Below, one piece after another: positions 13,374-28,200 of a DNA stretch of 64,000 nt (its first letter is position 1; the number at the start of each line of letters is the position of its first letter). A model generated the notes under the pieces. That model saw nothing but the letters and a program-made list of their open reading frames with translations. It was not told where the DNA came from and did not search any database. A program made the translations under genes and the position numbers. This stretch comes from Penelope pileata (lineage: Eukaryota; Chordata; Aves; Galliformes; Cracidae): positions 854,602 through 918,601 of the forward strand of contig WBMW01000154.1 of the NCBI GenBank assembly GCA_013396635.1, written 5' to 3'.

Positions 13374-14896
13374 ACGGAAGCCATGAGACTGTCCAAACTT
13401 TTTTTGTTCCACTAACTTCAAATGAATTTTTACAAATAATTTAGTCAACCTAGATAAATATTGAACATAAAATTATGCTGAAATACACTTGGGAGTTATC
13501 ATTTTTAATGAAAATATGCAACTACTACTAAAAGCACTAATTACTAACTGCCCACCTCAATACTGCTGTGTACAGTGCCATCATAAGATGTGCTCTCTAT
13601 AGTGAGCACAAAATGAAGAATGTTCATGTATTTTATAATACCGGGTGAAAAATAGAAAAAAAACAAAACAAAACAAAAAAAACAACCCAGGTGGTTCAAG
13701 TCATACTTCTTGTATTTCATCACAAATTTTAAGAAACAGGGAAATTCACGCTACCAGCAACTATGAACATCCTACAGGTGGTATTTTTGTTTTAAAATTT
13801 AAAAAAATCACTACTAAGGACACACATTAATGAGTGAACTTTGACCTACTATCAGAATTTTGTCAAATTACAGCAATCAATTAATTAGGAAGTCAAAGTT
13901 GTAATCAAAACACTGCCAATATCAGACATCACTTGCTGACTGCACATTAAGCAAGGTCATGAGATGAAAAGTATTTAAATACTTTGAATGTACTTGGCTA
14001 GTGATGTTATACCTGAGATGACAACTGAGAGGTAAGAGAACTAGTTATGGTGTAATTGTCATATAAATAACAACAAACATGCCTTCACAACTGCATTTTT
14101 AAAAAACATATGCAAAGAGATCACACCTGACATTTTCCCCTTACAGTTCATTTCATTTTGCTATTTAGACAAACACTTTATCTGTTCTGAAACTATCTGA
14201 AAGGCTCCTGTGATTCCTACGCTTTAGTAACTCACAGAACTTCGAGCAGAGGTGACATATTCCACTCCCTAGTCTTAAGAAGTTTAAGGCACCCGTTAGA
14301 CGCAAACTTCATGGGAAGTTTCAGTTTGAGGGAAAAATAAATCCTATTTTCCCTTCAACAGAAAAGGAAGCATGAATTCTTAAGTGAACAGAATGTCACA
14401 TTCTCTGTCAGTGAGGCAACAGCTTAGTGGTATTCAGCTCAAATAAAGCTCAACCTAAAGAGCTACTATTGAAGCCACAGAATCTTCACTAACAGGTTAC
14501 AAAAAATGTGGTATTGTGACAGAAGGGAAAGTTTGTATTAAATTCTGCAAAAGCTGGAGGGTAGAAGCAGAGCAAGGTTGGGCCCCATGTAATGATGAAA
14601 GCAAATGAGAAATATTCTTGGATCACTGTACCACAATGAGTGCAAATACATGATTTCGTGGGCAGGAACACTGCTGAAGCAGCATATTTTGTTTTCATCT
14701 GTATGGAATGACAGTAAATCACTTCTCTGATGAACGGAAATTTCATTCCATATGTCAGAAAACATATCTACGATTTATTACTATATCAGCTGAAAACACT
14801 TTCCATAATCACAAAAGCTCCAGTAATATGTAGCCATTAGACACACAGATATACACAGTTTTGGTTACAGTTGGGCTTCGCTTCAGATTCTGAAGC

Positions 14897-15046
14897 TTAA
14901 TTCTTTACTTCTGCAGCTTCTTTATCATGCTTTTCCTTTGCTTTCTCCTTTTCTTCCAGTTTTTCTTCTTTTTGAAGCAGTGCCATGATCTCAGCAACCT
15001 GGCTGGTGCCAATATCAACATCTTCTTTGTCAATCAATTCTACTAC
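14897..15046 (-). CDS. LETM1: LETM1 coding exon 14 and stop
   Basis: 150 nt including the TAA stop at 14897-14899, residues 701-749. It encodes VVELIDKEDVDIGTSQVAEI and a final Lys/Glu-rich tail ending EVKN. The C-terminal coiled coil and basic/acidic tail are typical of LETM1. Confidence 0.95.
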   Translation of the reverse strand, partial: VVELIDKEDVDIGTSQVAEIMALLQKEEKLEEKEKAKEKHDKEAAEVKN

Positions 15047-18000
15047 CTACATGAAAGTTGAATGAAATTTAAAATAGCATTTAATTTTTACATTAGGAGA
15101 CATTTTCATACCTTAAATTATTAAGGAAAAAAAGTAGCCAATTCTCTCACACTCGTGAGTGGTTGTTTTTTGCCTAAATTAAATAAATTCAGATCGCAAT
15201 CAGTGCCTCATGCTTGGAATATTCAAAACCCTTAGCACCAAGTCATATTTTAGAATGTTAGTAAGACAAACCTCTTTGTTATATCTAACAGAAAGCTCAG
15301 ATTCAGTATCTAGTATCTAAATACTGTTTCAGAAGTATTATCTTTTTTGTAGGCTTCAATTTATCGAGGAGACCTAAGACTACACAGAAAGGCATAAATT
15401 TAAGAAAAACAAAGTATGGGGTAGGTCTTTTGGAAAGCATAATGAAAAAAATAGTTAAGCAGGAACTTCCAAATTCCTTTATAGAACTTCTTGTACAAAT
15501 AAGTTCTTGACAAAGCGTAAGTTCTCAACAGTATTCAGAATTACATGCAGAATTCAGGAAGTTCATTTTCCCTGTGTTACTAAAAGTAAACTCAGTGCAA
15601 CAGTTGTTCAGACCAACACTGAAGACAATCACTGGACAACTTCAGTACAGAGAAAAGTGTGTTTCAAAAGGCTGACACCGTATTTTTTAGTTGGCCATAG
15701 TGTTCTATCTGTAAGAAGTATTTCTGTACTGAGTAGGAAAATTACTTGCAAGGAAATAAGTTCCAGGACACCTTTAGAGTAGAAAAGCAACAAGAAAACA
15801 AAGGAGAATGCAGGGGTAACCTGAGGAAACTCTGCAAAATGAGAGAACAGGACAAAGCAGGCTAAGAAGGGGTATCCAGAAGTACAGCATCACGTATGGA
15901 ATTCAATACCCGCCAAGTATAAAATGTCTCTCAAAAGCACTGAAACAACTTTAAAAGTGGTGAAAGGTCCAAATTATCAGAGGCCACTACTTCTACTGCT
16001 AGATAATTCTCCAAAACACACAGGATCTGAGTTCACTGAAAGAATCGGTCATTTACAATGGACCTAAAGAGCAACTGATGGTCTGATGTCTTTCAAGCAC
16101 GGGAAATACAGGTCACAATCAAATATTCAAGGTATACAAGTAGGCAGGAGAAGTTATCTATCTATCTACATATATATATATATATATTATGTCAAGTCTT
16201 TGGATGAACAGCAGTATTCCAAAAGTAGTTCTTTCAAAACTTCTTTCCATCCTCCCTCCCATTCCTAAGCAGCGTTATACTGTGTGTGTATAAATATATA
16301 CACACAAACACACAATGTGCACAAGCATATTTTTATATATTTTATATTTTATATGCATATACACACATACACCACTTCACACGTGCAAGGAAAATCTACA
16401 GCTTTAAAGGTAATGCAGGTAACAGGCACAGGATAAGAATAACTTCTCCCCCCAGAATAGCCACATAAATTCTGAATATTTTAGTATGCATCATACCATC
16501 TGTCTATTTATAATACTCCCAAAAAGTTCACTGCCCTCAAGATTCTTGCAAAAGACATTAATATAAAGTCAGAACTAGCACATGCATAATATTTGAAGAA
16601 TGCCTAGCCTTATTTTCTTTAAATAGTCCACAGACTTACCTTAACAACATTATCTATATCAATTTTGCCATCCTTGTTTTCATCTAGTGCCTCTGCAATC
16701 CTTGTCAGTTTCTCCTCTGGAATCTTCTGGATTTGTTTCATCGCATTAATTAGCTCAGCAATACTGATGAGATTCTCCCTAAAGTGGAAGCACAATCTGT
16801 ATATAGCAAGCAGTTACTCCACAGGAGCAAAGGTCATGGAAGACAGTACTGAAAGTCACTATATTGCAGGTCACTTGTAAAACATTATTTAATGATTTAT
16901 AATCCTGAACAGAATGCAAAAAATGTGTCATTGATCAAAGCAGATTTCACATGAATCCACAGAATCTTATACTTCCTGTTTCCACATGCTGTATTGACCA
17001 AGTATAGGCCAAAAAGTGTATTTTCTGTGCTTCCTAGAGTGTATGTGTAATGCCCTTTGCTTTCCTTGTTTATCAAAGGTGCAGTGTCATGCACTTGTCA
17101 CTCTTTTGGATGTAGGAGAAGCTGGCCTACACAAAACACAGCAAGCAGATGGAGGAGGAAAAAGAAAAAACAAAAACCCCACAAACCAAATCAGAAAAAT
17201 CACAGGAAAACAAAAACAAACAACCAAGTTTGCTAGCAACTTAGTTTTAGCAGTTTTGCTAGCAACTTAGCTGTTCGATTAAAATAGGCTTAATTTGCTC
17301 ATACCAAGGAATACACTTTTCAGAAGAAAGTACTAAAATTCACATCACATCTACTAGATTTCATGTATTTTCACTGTCTGTTTATTCATTGTATGAAGCT
17401 AAATTTTGTGCAACTCTGTGCAGAAACTCTGCTTCTCTGTGCAGTTTAACTAAAGAACCATCTTCCAGTACAGGTCAAGCTAAAATACAGTGAGCTGAAT
17501 AAATATTAAACAGAAGGGCTTTATCAGTCCCAGCTCCATACCTGCCCCTAATCTCTGGGCATAGATTGATTTTTATTCAAGGACTATTTCTCAGAGTACC
17601 ACTAGATGTCCTGGAATTACTGTTTCTATGACTCTAGGTGGCTGGGTAATGACGGCACTGACTTGAAGGTTTAAAAGAAGTTTTTTTATTATTATTTTTA
17701 TTTTTACAATTAAGCAGTGTTCCAACTAACCATTTTCGGCCACAGAAATCATTGAATGGCTTAGGTTGGAAGTGACCTTAACATCAACACTCATGCAGGT
17801 CTTCAAAAATTCGAAATGAAAGTTGTTAGTTTTTTGTTCAAAGGAATGATCTTTCTGCTGGGATAAGTGCGTCAGCCAGACCTTTCAAATCTTTAATATT
17901 AATTTTACCACCACATTTGCAAGTGTGTCAACCGAAATGAAAGAAGCCTTCAGAAAGGAACCATGTAAAATTATCTCTATTTCCTTTAGAAACATCCCCC

Positions 18001-19180
18001 CATTTCTCTGCTCTGTAATATCTGCTTACACCAGACAGAATAGATTTTACTGCCATTTTTTTCCCCCAACATGTTCACTCCTGAAACAGAACAAACATGC
18101 TTAAACTGTTACACACAGGGCAAACCCACTGCCTGAGCAGCATGACTGAAGGCATGACTTCACCTGCATCATCATCAGGCCTACATGCATGAAAGATGGG
18201 ATGATACTACTTGCCACCCAGACTTTCAGAACCCTGTCAGGTTAGCATCTGAGGGAATTATACCTGTTACATTTCCACCCTCATTTCAACCATATTTAAC
18301 ATATTTCAGAAAAGAGAAAGTCTACAGCAAAACTATGTTACTTTCTAGAATAAATATTAAAATTCTAAACAACTTACTTGCTAAGTCTTTTCTAATCACA
18401 CACACACCAAACAAACGCAAAACATAAGGTCAGCAATCAGAGAGACATTCAGTGCTCTCAAGTCACTTACCCAGCAGGAGGACTATCACCACCATCCAGC
18501 TTTACATCCACCATCTTTTGATTTGTCTCTAACTCATTAATAATTTTGTCTATCTGACCAATCATCCGGTTCACTCTCTTGGTCAATCGCTTGCTTGCCT
18601 TTGATTCTTCCACTACCTCTTCCTGGCCAGTTTTAGAGAGCTCCTTTATTTCTTGCAAATCCTAAAAGAAATGGTCAAGAAGAAGAAAAATTTTGCATGC
18701 CTGAATTCTCAACAACACTAACTTAAGAGATTAGTCTCTCAAGACAGGTGCCACTTGTAAATGAAATGCAAATGAAAAGGCATACAAAGTCAAAGTGAAA
18801 TCAGAACAAGTTCTTAATACTGGAGCCATTTGCATGAATACTCCTATGATATTTCCCACAACTTTCAAAAGATTGAATACAATTCTTTTTACTTAAACTG
18901 GAGATGTCTGTAATACTGACATGATGTTTGATAATAAAACTGCAGCATGGTCACAATGGGAATAAGAGCAGGAACAGGGCTCATCTGGAGGGAACTACTC
19001 CAAGGATTTTAACTAAGCTTTAGACAAATAAAGCTCTGCATTGTCTCATAAAGCAGCATAAGACTCAGTTACTCAGCTACTAAACACAAGCTAAGAGACA
19101 TCCAAGTAAGATAATCTTTAACTATGTGAGTCCTTTATGCTAAAACTAAACATTAACTTTTTTAAAGGAAAAAAAAAAAN

Positions 19181-19213
<33 letters not shown>

Positions 19214-22200
19214 TTGCTCCATTCCTCACCTCATTATATTCCTGGACATCACCCTTCAATTCCTCAAGCTCCTCCTTTTCCTTTGTTAGTGATTTCTTCT
19301 GTTCCTGCAGCTTGCTACAAGCATCACTCAGCATGTCAATCTCCTCCTTAGTTATTTCCTCACCCTGTAACAGAAAACACATAAATTAAAAGATGTGTGA
19401 TTTTCCTCAGAAATTCAGAGATGGAAGGGACACACTCCAGTTCCTTCTTCCATGTTCAGAGTCAATATAGTATAGACTGGCATTTTAAAGCTAATACAAA
19501 GATCCTAAGTGCTAAGAGAACTAGTTTGCCATGGTACTTTTTAAGCATGTTAGTAGCAAGTTGAGGTAGTGTGATTCATTATGTGGGTTTTGGTTATTTG
19601 AAATCCTGTGCCTAGTTACCTCATTTAAAATTGTTTTACTTCCTTCTCTGTTGAATGGAAAACCTAAATTGAGAAATGAGTCATATCATATAAGGAAAGA
19701 TTCATTACACAGAAGATTTTGCAGAGCGAAGTTCAAAAACTTGAGCAGAAACAAAACGATCTTCAACAACTTCCATAATAATATGGATGAACGTTCACAG
19801 TTTGCGAGGTCTATTTGTCTCTTGAAATGCTGAGAATAAAATCTAACTCCCAACTGAATACATCAAAAGTACAATTTCATGAATGATTCATTAAAAATAC
19901 TAAAATCCCATGATAGTAGACACAGTTAATGCACTGCAAAAATCCTACCCAGATACCAGCTTTTGTTCTGGAAAAAAAATTACAAAAACAAAAAAAAACC
20001 AACAACCTCTGAACAGCCATATAAGCGCAGTACAGAAAGACAAAGGTAAATAAGGATACCATAGTACATAGAAGGACAACATGCTTCCAAGAAACAGCTA
20101 CAGAACGTCACAAACTATGCATCCAGTCCCTCTGACAACTCAGCTTCAGTGTACTGTTAACTATCCAGACATCAACTTTGCTTCTAATTTTTATTAAAAA
20201 CCAAAAAATCTAATACAGACTAGTTCCAACTTTGGACATCTAGTTCCTCATTTAATCCTTTAGTCTTATCCACACACTTCAAAGAAAACATTCACTTTTA
20301 CTTATTCCTGTCCTCACCTTCCTCATGTTCAGTGTATACATACACATAATAAACACACCTAGATTCATCATGTCTACAGGCAGTGGAAACGTCCCCCAAA
20401 ATAAGCACTTTAGTTTCAAGAATACACACAAAGGAGATACTCAATTTTTTGGTGTTGATTTCAGTTTCTGCTTTGGTGATTAAGAATTTGCAATCATGTA
20501 CAGTTACCCAGTTTACCTTAATGCCTTCCAGTACAGGTGCTGTATCTTTTAATGTTTCCATATCTGCTCTTGCCAGTTCTTGTTCACTGTCCACAGCCAT
20601 CTGACTTTTTTTAGCTTGCAGAACAGCTGGTTCAAGATCTACTGATGATTCCACTTCTTTCTACATTTCACAGACCCAAGAAGTTTAATTAAACAAAAGA
20701 TAACATTATCTGTACTAGTATCAGCAAAGAATGGTTTCTTAAAATATAAGTAATCGCTGAAGTAGACGTAGACATTTTTACAACAACATTAAAATGAGTT
20801 GTTTCATACTAACATGCCCAACTGCACCTTAATGGACTGTGTCTTTGAGCTTATGAGGCTTAATACACCCACTGAGCCAGGCCAGCAGCTTTTATACTCA
20901 AGTATTGTACCAGTGACATTATTTAGTTAATGACAAATAGGAAGAGCCAACAGGTAAGAACAATTACAATTTACACTAAAGAAAAAAACACACCAAGAAA
21001 ACCCGCAAAAAACCAAACTGCTATCACCTTTGCTACATGAAAGTTTTCTCTTATCACTCTGATCAAGAAGAGGAATCAGAGATGTAAGAGACAGTATTTG
21101 AGGCTTCACAGTCTGTTTTAATATTTTCCTCACATTTTCCACGTGGATTTGAAGTCCAGTTTCTTGCAGGCAACACCCAAAACAGAGGCAACTCCTCATA
21201 ACATGCTACTTTTTACAACTCTTGACATTTATGTCTCAGTAGCTGAGAACAGAACTTACCATGGCTGCAACTTGAAGGGTTTCTTTGGCTTTCTCTGCAG
21301 CTTCAGATATTCTTTCCATCTCTTTTTCTTCATTTTCTTTTCTGATGGCTTCCTCTTCCTGCAGCGTTGCCTCCAGTCGTGCTTTGTTATCTATTTTTTC
21401 ACCTTCAACTTCTGCCACTTTGACTTGAGCCTCCTTGGCCTAACAGTAATGCAAGTAATATGTAAGTGTCTATGCTGATAGAACATAAAGATTTTACATA
21501 CTGTTGCTGAGATAGGTAGTACAGGTATGCTAATGAATACAGTTAAAACTGCAAAAAAGCTGTCCTATTTTTCCATTTTTCAGGAAATATTATTCTTTGA
21601 AAACGAGAACTTTCCATTCTTAAAATGTAATATATTTCTCTCAAGATCACCAATAACTTACTTGAATATTTTTTCTCTATATATGTTAACATTTTCACAG
21701 CAAAACACTGAAAGAAATGCGTTTCCTCGAACTCGCCTAGACTATAAGTTTATCTTTTACTTTCTCAATTTCTAATTTGCAGCTTCTAAGTCTAAGTCTA
21801 AACCCTACGTAAGTTTGTTTTATGGCCTAGGCTGAGGAACTTCTAAATTAATAAGTTAAATATACAGTGATGGGTAGAATTCTTAGTGGCATGTTATACC
21901 GTAGAATAGGAATTGGTTTCAATCTCTGAGTGAACATACTGAACTGTCTTTCATTTATGCCTTCTGAGAACTATATCACAGTAGAAATCAGTCTTGCAGA
22001 GATCTACAGGCAAACTACTAAAACACCAAAGTCATAATGAAACAACACAGAACAAGCAGATACAGCTTGTAGCACTTAAACAGAAAAACAAAGTGCTACT
22101 GCTGAAAAAGGTTTCTTGAAGTGCACCTTTGCAACACCAGCTATGAACAGCTACATTAGGATGAACACAGCTGTGCACCCATTTTCAACTCCTGGCTGGG

Positions 22201-25200
22201 TTTAACAGTGAACAAAACACAGTTTTCACAAATCAGGTAACCCCAGAAGAACAGCAAAACACAATACACTTAAGAACTATGTGGTACTCTGATAATTATG
22301 TTTGAAAGTCACATAAAACGATCTGTTTCTTAACTACAGAATTAGAAATCTACCTCAGGCGCCTCAAAGCTGTTACTGCTAACACTGTAAAAATAAACTA
22401 ATTTTAACATTTTAGTTTCAACTGATAACCATCCTCCACTACAATAGGAAAGAATGTCCATTAAACAAAAAACAACACTAGAGAGAATGACTTATTTTAG
22501 TAGATCTCTTTCTTCCACAAACCAGAGGTCTGAACAGTAACACTAGAAAAATAACGCAGAAGAAAAACCACATTCAATGAAACAATGCAAGTCTTGCAAA
22601 GAGGATAAGGTAATTCTATCCACATCCTCTACTTTTGGCCAAAGCCAAACTCGCATCAGAAAACCTACAGCAAAAAAGAGAGCAGTTTAAAAAGATTGAG
22701 TTAATATTGGTATAAGCAACTGAGCTGAATCGTGAGAGCTTCCAGAGTCAGAAAGAAATCAGTAAGTCAGGAGAGCTACACGACGCCGTCATGTCTCACA
22801 TTCCATTTTCAAAGAAAAATGATAGAGCATAGCCTTAAAAAGCCTTCTGTCGAGTTGGATGAATTCTCAGTCTTTTGTCACAACAATAAAACCTAACAAA
22901 CTTCCAAGTAAATACAGCATTTCAGCCATAACAGAATCTCACTTATGAGCATTTGCATCTCTGTTCCTTGTGAAGTAGAGAACTATGACTAGCAGTTTCA
23001 CCTTTCATTCTTAAATACGGCCTGAGAAATCCAACCTATGCATGAGGAAGACTGAATTCATCTAAAACAACCAACAATATCCAGAAAAAAAAATGCCGTA
23101 GAGTAACTCAAACTTCACCTCCATCTCTTATTAACCATAATCAGCATATCAGTAAAGAGCAACAGAGCCTAAAAACACTGTATCCTAGCATCTTGATATT
23201 GCCTACAGCATAATTTGGTTTTTATACAAAGTGTACTCTTTCTACACTACTACTGTCTACCTTTGTATAATGAAATACTGCCTTTCACCTGCCTTATTAC
23301 CAAACCCTTCCACAGCCAACTTCCATGTTTTAACGTCACTCATCTAAACCTTCCCCTCTGTCCCCCCCTCTTTTTCTTTTTTTCCTCTAAGCTTTTCAAA
23401 GAAACAAAGAGACCGAGAAGAACATCTACTGCTCCAAACAGTGACAATCATCATCATTTTCAGTGAAGATGCTGCAAGCTAGTTACAGATTGTACAAATC
23501 ATACTTACAACACTCTCTGGTAGTGTCTGAAGTGTTGTTTTGAGTTGATCAGCAGGAGAAAGGGTGTCTGGAAGATACATGGCTCTGGATAAAATAAGCA
23601 ATGAAGTAGGAATTTCCTGGTTCAGGTGCAGATCTAGCCACTGTAAATGCAATACATAAAACAGAAGCCTTTAGCTTTTGGAAGTCTCTTTTTACAAATC
23701 AAGACAAACATATGCAGAAGTGTAAATACAATTTTTTTTTTTTCCCCAACCACTAGCTATTGATCAATATCCTAGCACAGGAACTACAGGTAATAAACAC
23801 TAAAGAAATACAGAGGCTGCATTGACAAAGTGTATGAAAAAGTATTTTGAAGAAGTACAAAATATTTGTGAAAGTGTTTTGTTTTACATGCATCTTCCTC
23901 TAAATCAGGTAACCAAAATATATGATTTCTTTTCTCCAAGATTTACTTGGAGAAAAAGTACTTTATAGAGTAATACAAATAATTAACAAGACAAACAGGC
24001 AAAATTGAAGACATATTTTGTGAATGTTTAAGTCTAAATCGTATTTGCACCAAACATTTAAAAAACAGTAGCCCACCACTACCATGTACTTACACAGTAC
24101 ACATGATAAAAGATTACTAAGGAGACTGCTTTAGCCACGCCTTTAATGAGGGCAGAAACGAAATGACTTATCAGTAACAAAAATCACAGTAAGCAATTCA
24201 GAATCTGTGTATTTAGTCTTGCAAAGCCATACCTGCTTAAGCTGTTCCTTCAGACGCTCCTCTGTCACCCCAAGGGCTCTCATTCCCCGTGCACGACATG
24301 CTGCCTGCAGTTCTTTAACAGTCAGGGTGTCAACTCCTTCTTCAGCAATCATCTGCACAAAATGAAAAATAAATATCGATGTGTAACAGCTCAAAACTGA
24401 AGGATTAATGTGCACCCAGCAGCTCGCATTTTGGGAACGGCCACTAGAGGTTGCTGTGATAACACAAAACAGCCTCCACTCTTTGAACAGCCCCAAACAT
24501 CATACTGCAGCCTTAACAGCTCCAAAAAGGTAATGTCAATCTCTTCCCAAGTTCATATTTCTCATCAGCTCCTTCACAAATTATAGTTTCATAAAAATGC
24601 TCTTTGTAGTATTAATTTCATTGCAATTAATGGCAGATAAAAAGGGCAGGCTTTTTTTTNNNTTTTTTTTTTTAATAAATAAGGCAACTCAAGATTTTAA
24701 GCTCTTCAAGCCTTTTTGTTGCAAGTTATCTCAAAACAATTAAGACAAAAAGAGGAAAATGCCTAGGAAAACTATACAGAAATACACTCATTACTCTTAT
24801 ATGTAAAGATCATTATCCAGTACATCTTTAGAATCACTCACTTTGTCATCTGCTTTAATACTCCTCAACCTCATAGTCAGCTGGAAGCGGAGAAAGTTAT
24901 TTGTCCCAATTGACTGAAGTTCCAACAATTTACAAAGTGCCACCAACTGAGGCCTGGTAAGATTGTCCAGAGTCAGCTCATCTTCAAAGAGTTTTGAGAA
25001 CCTTAAGATCTCCTCATTACTGGGTCTTTCACCAGTTTCCCTGATCTGTAGAAAAAAACAAAGAAACAAAAAGCCTTTCAAGCAAATCTCAGGGTTGGGC
25101 ATTACTTTGAACAATAAAAATAGCCTCATTCACATCAGTTTTACTATTAGGAAATGGGATATAAGGAAGTCATGCAAGAATTTGTTTCAAAAAATACTTC

Positions 25201-28200
25201 TTTTCTACGAAGGACAAAAGAATTGATGGTAGTAACAGTATGCAACAGCACTGCATAATATCCATGGCTAGAGAAAACTCAAAGAACAACAACTAGATGC
25301 ATGTACATACTGATGAGTAGCTCCTTCTGAACTGGCATTGCCTCCAGATACCTCAAAATACCTGAGAAGATAAACAGTTGCTACAGAAGTCACATGGACA
25401 AGTGCTCTTTCTGGTACCACACCTACTAAAAATAAAAGCACATTAAAAGCACCACCCTCTGAAGATGCACTGCGAAGCATGCCAGGATTTCCAGTGGCAA
25501 AAGTTTTGCTACATTGGTGTCTCTTTGGGAAATTAATCTGAATCCTTCTCAATGGAAGGTTCTATGTTACTATTTAAATGCAAAGTTAAGCCTTTAAATT
25601 ATGCATTGCCAAACAGCACTTCACAGTAATTAAATCCAAACATTATAAGCAGAATTAACAGTTCAATGCAGAAAAATAAAATCCTTTAGTCTCATCAGGG
25701 CATAGCATAATGTCTTTACCTGTACAATGGTGTTGACTTTTCTATTTTAAGTATATCATCAACCTGATATTACTGAATCCAAAATCTACAGAACCTAACA
25801 AACACTAACTTCAAATCAACGAATATCTTCAGTCTAAACAGTAAGTATGTAGAGATCCAAAATCTCTTCCCAATTTCTCTACCTGTTCAAATCTCTGTAA
25901 AGAAAACATAAGCTGGCAAGCACAGTCTGAAATTCTAATGTTACCTATATAGCCTGATTTATTCTGCCTACTCATTCTACTTGCCAACTTGACTCTTTCA
26001 GTCAATAGTTAATCAGTAAAGGAAAAGATAAAAAGATTTGGATTACAAGATGGTCTTGAGTCCATTAGCTTCCAGAACGCTTTTGCAGCAGAGGAACTAA
26101 CTCTGAGAAAGAAAGGTCGAAGGCCTCAGCACTCCATTTCACCAGCTCCTTTGGTAGGGGAGCCAAAAATGGAACTGAAAAAACCCACAGGTATTTTCTT
26201 CCCTTCATCATGAGCTACAAAACAAGACAGGTAAGTTCTGGAATTCTGAAGCAAACATGTTATGCCTGTAATCTATGACTCCTGGCAAATACTTCAATGC
26301 AGAGAACAGCGAAAAGGTGGGGAAACATTTAACCTTCTTTTGGTATTTCCTACTATAGCGAAATGAATTTCATTGATGTCATCTCCACGGCACAAATGAG
26401 AAAGTTATGATCATAAGAAGCACACCCACACATAAGGAAAGCAAGGCCTGAAGCATCTTTTTAGTCATCACAGGAACTTGGAACTCCCCCTAGCAACTGC
26501 GGAGTGATACATCATTAATTTCCACAGAAATTAACCCTTGAATTTAAGTTCTTAGTAGCTCTTTCAGAAGAAAATGAAATGTTCCAAATATGAATCACAG
26601 CAGTGGCATGCTCTCAGAGCCTGCAGACAGAAGGTCAGCTACTAGCCATTGTAACTAACCAGCTGAGGCTCTCTGCAGATGAAAAGAATAGAAACAGATG
26701 ACTGTAAAGAAGTTTTCAAGTACATGCCTTTGCAAGCAGATGCTGTCACAACTTGCCAAAAGCAATGCCATTATCTGACGTAATCCATTTGCTGCCATCA
26801 CCTTACTATCCCACCCTTCGATAACTTTATTCTCAGTACTCACAAGTAGGAAAAGCTCAAGCTAGAGAAGTTCAGGTCTGAAATACCCAGGATTTTGTGG
26901 CTTTTTCAGTGCAAGTGCCCCTTGCTTTGCTTAAAGCTCTCAGCCACACTCTCAGTCTCTGAAGATGAGAGACTAGGCTCTTACTTTCAACAAAGCACCT
27001 GGCAGTACTGTCTCGATCCAACAGCCCCACAACTACAGAAATCTGAAGTGTGAGTGGACTGAGATGAATCCTATCGTGAGAAGATCTGTGAAGGTATTTT
27101 TCATCTCCCCTGAGAATGGCATACCTACAACTCAGTGAAATGAAACACTACCAGCCTAAAGACAGTCAACTCAGGAGGCAGATATCTGACGTTCAGTCTT
27201 TGCTCCAGCAGCTGCTTGCTAATACAGAAATTTTGTACCAAACATAACAGCAAAATCTCAAATTCTAGTAATTACCTTAAAGGATTTCAGCAGTATAGAA
27301 ACTGCATTTTTAAAAAAATATTTTTATAGGTGAGATTAAATATAAGAAAAAAGCACAAGTTTTTACATCTTCCCCACTGAGATTTAATCACATAATTCTA
27401 TTCTATAAAAAACTATTTCTCTTCATGATTTACACACATCGTTCATAAAAACAGGCCAAAAACTACATGAGTAATCACTGCACGCATTGTCTTTTGGACA
27501 CCAAAATTAATTCATTAACAAAGACAACAGAAAAGAAAACAAGAATGAGCAGAAATTTCCTCTCTCCTTAATTCTAGGAGTGCAAGTACCAGCTAGAATA
27601 CCAAAACTTCAGCACACTGAAGTATAACTTGCAAAAAAGAAATCTATTCTGAAGAAAATATTATATCTCACTCATTCAAATCCAACAGGACAGGTAACTA
27701 ATGGTAGACAAAGGGGAAGAAAGGTAACTGTTGACTACTGTGAATAAAAAATCAACGGTTTTTTTTGTAGAAGCAAACAAAAAAAAACTTTAAAAAAGAC
27801 AATTACCTTTTGAAAGAATGTTGAAAAGTCTTTTGTAACATTTCCTTTGGCTGCTTTATTTTTCAAGGCCATCTCCTCAATTGTATCTTGAAGAAACTTA
27901 GCCAATTCAAGCTTTACTCTCAATTGTGTCTTCAATCTTTCCTCCTGTTAATAAGGAGAAAAAAAAAAAAAGATTGGCTTTTAAGTTTCATCCAGAAATA
28001 CCTGCACTAAATACCACTTCTGCCCTCAGACAAGTTATCTGTACTGTTTCTGAACTTCTGCTGTAACACACATCACAAGAGGACATGCACCCATAACAAA
28101 GATCACCAGAACACACTGGAAGATGGGCTGATCAGCCTGAAGCTCCACAAAGCATGAGGTGCAATGCCAACAGTGAAGCACAGCCCAAGGCCTCACCTGA

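Larger units (their letters stand above)
10455..14896 (-). other. LETM1: Probable LETM1 3' untranslated region
   Basis: About 4.4 kb between the LETM1 stop and a convincing minus-strand 3' end. No other coding exon is recognisable. It includes two CR1 fragments antisense to the gene (12,396-12,808 and 13,265-13,373) and AT-rich sequence. Shorter isoforms are possible, because AATAAA also occurs on the minus strand at 14,774-14,779 and 12,837-12,842. The full extent is inference from signals, not from transcript evidence. Confidence 0.5.
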
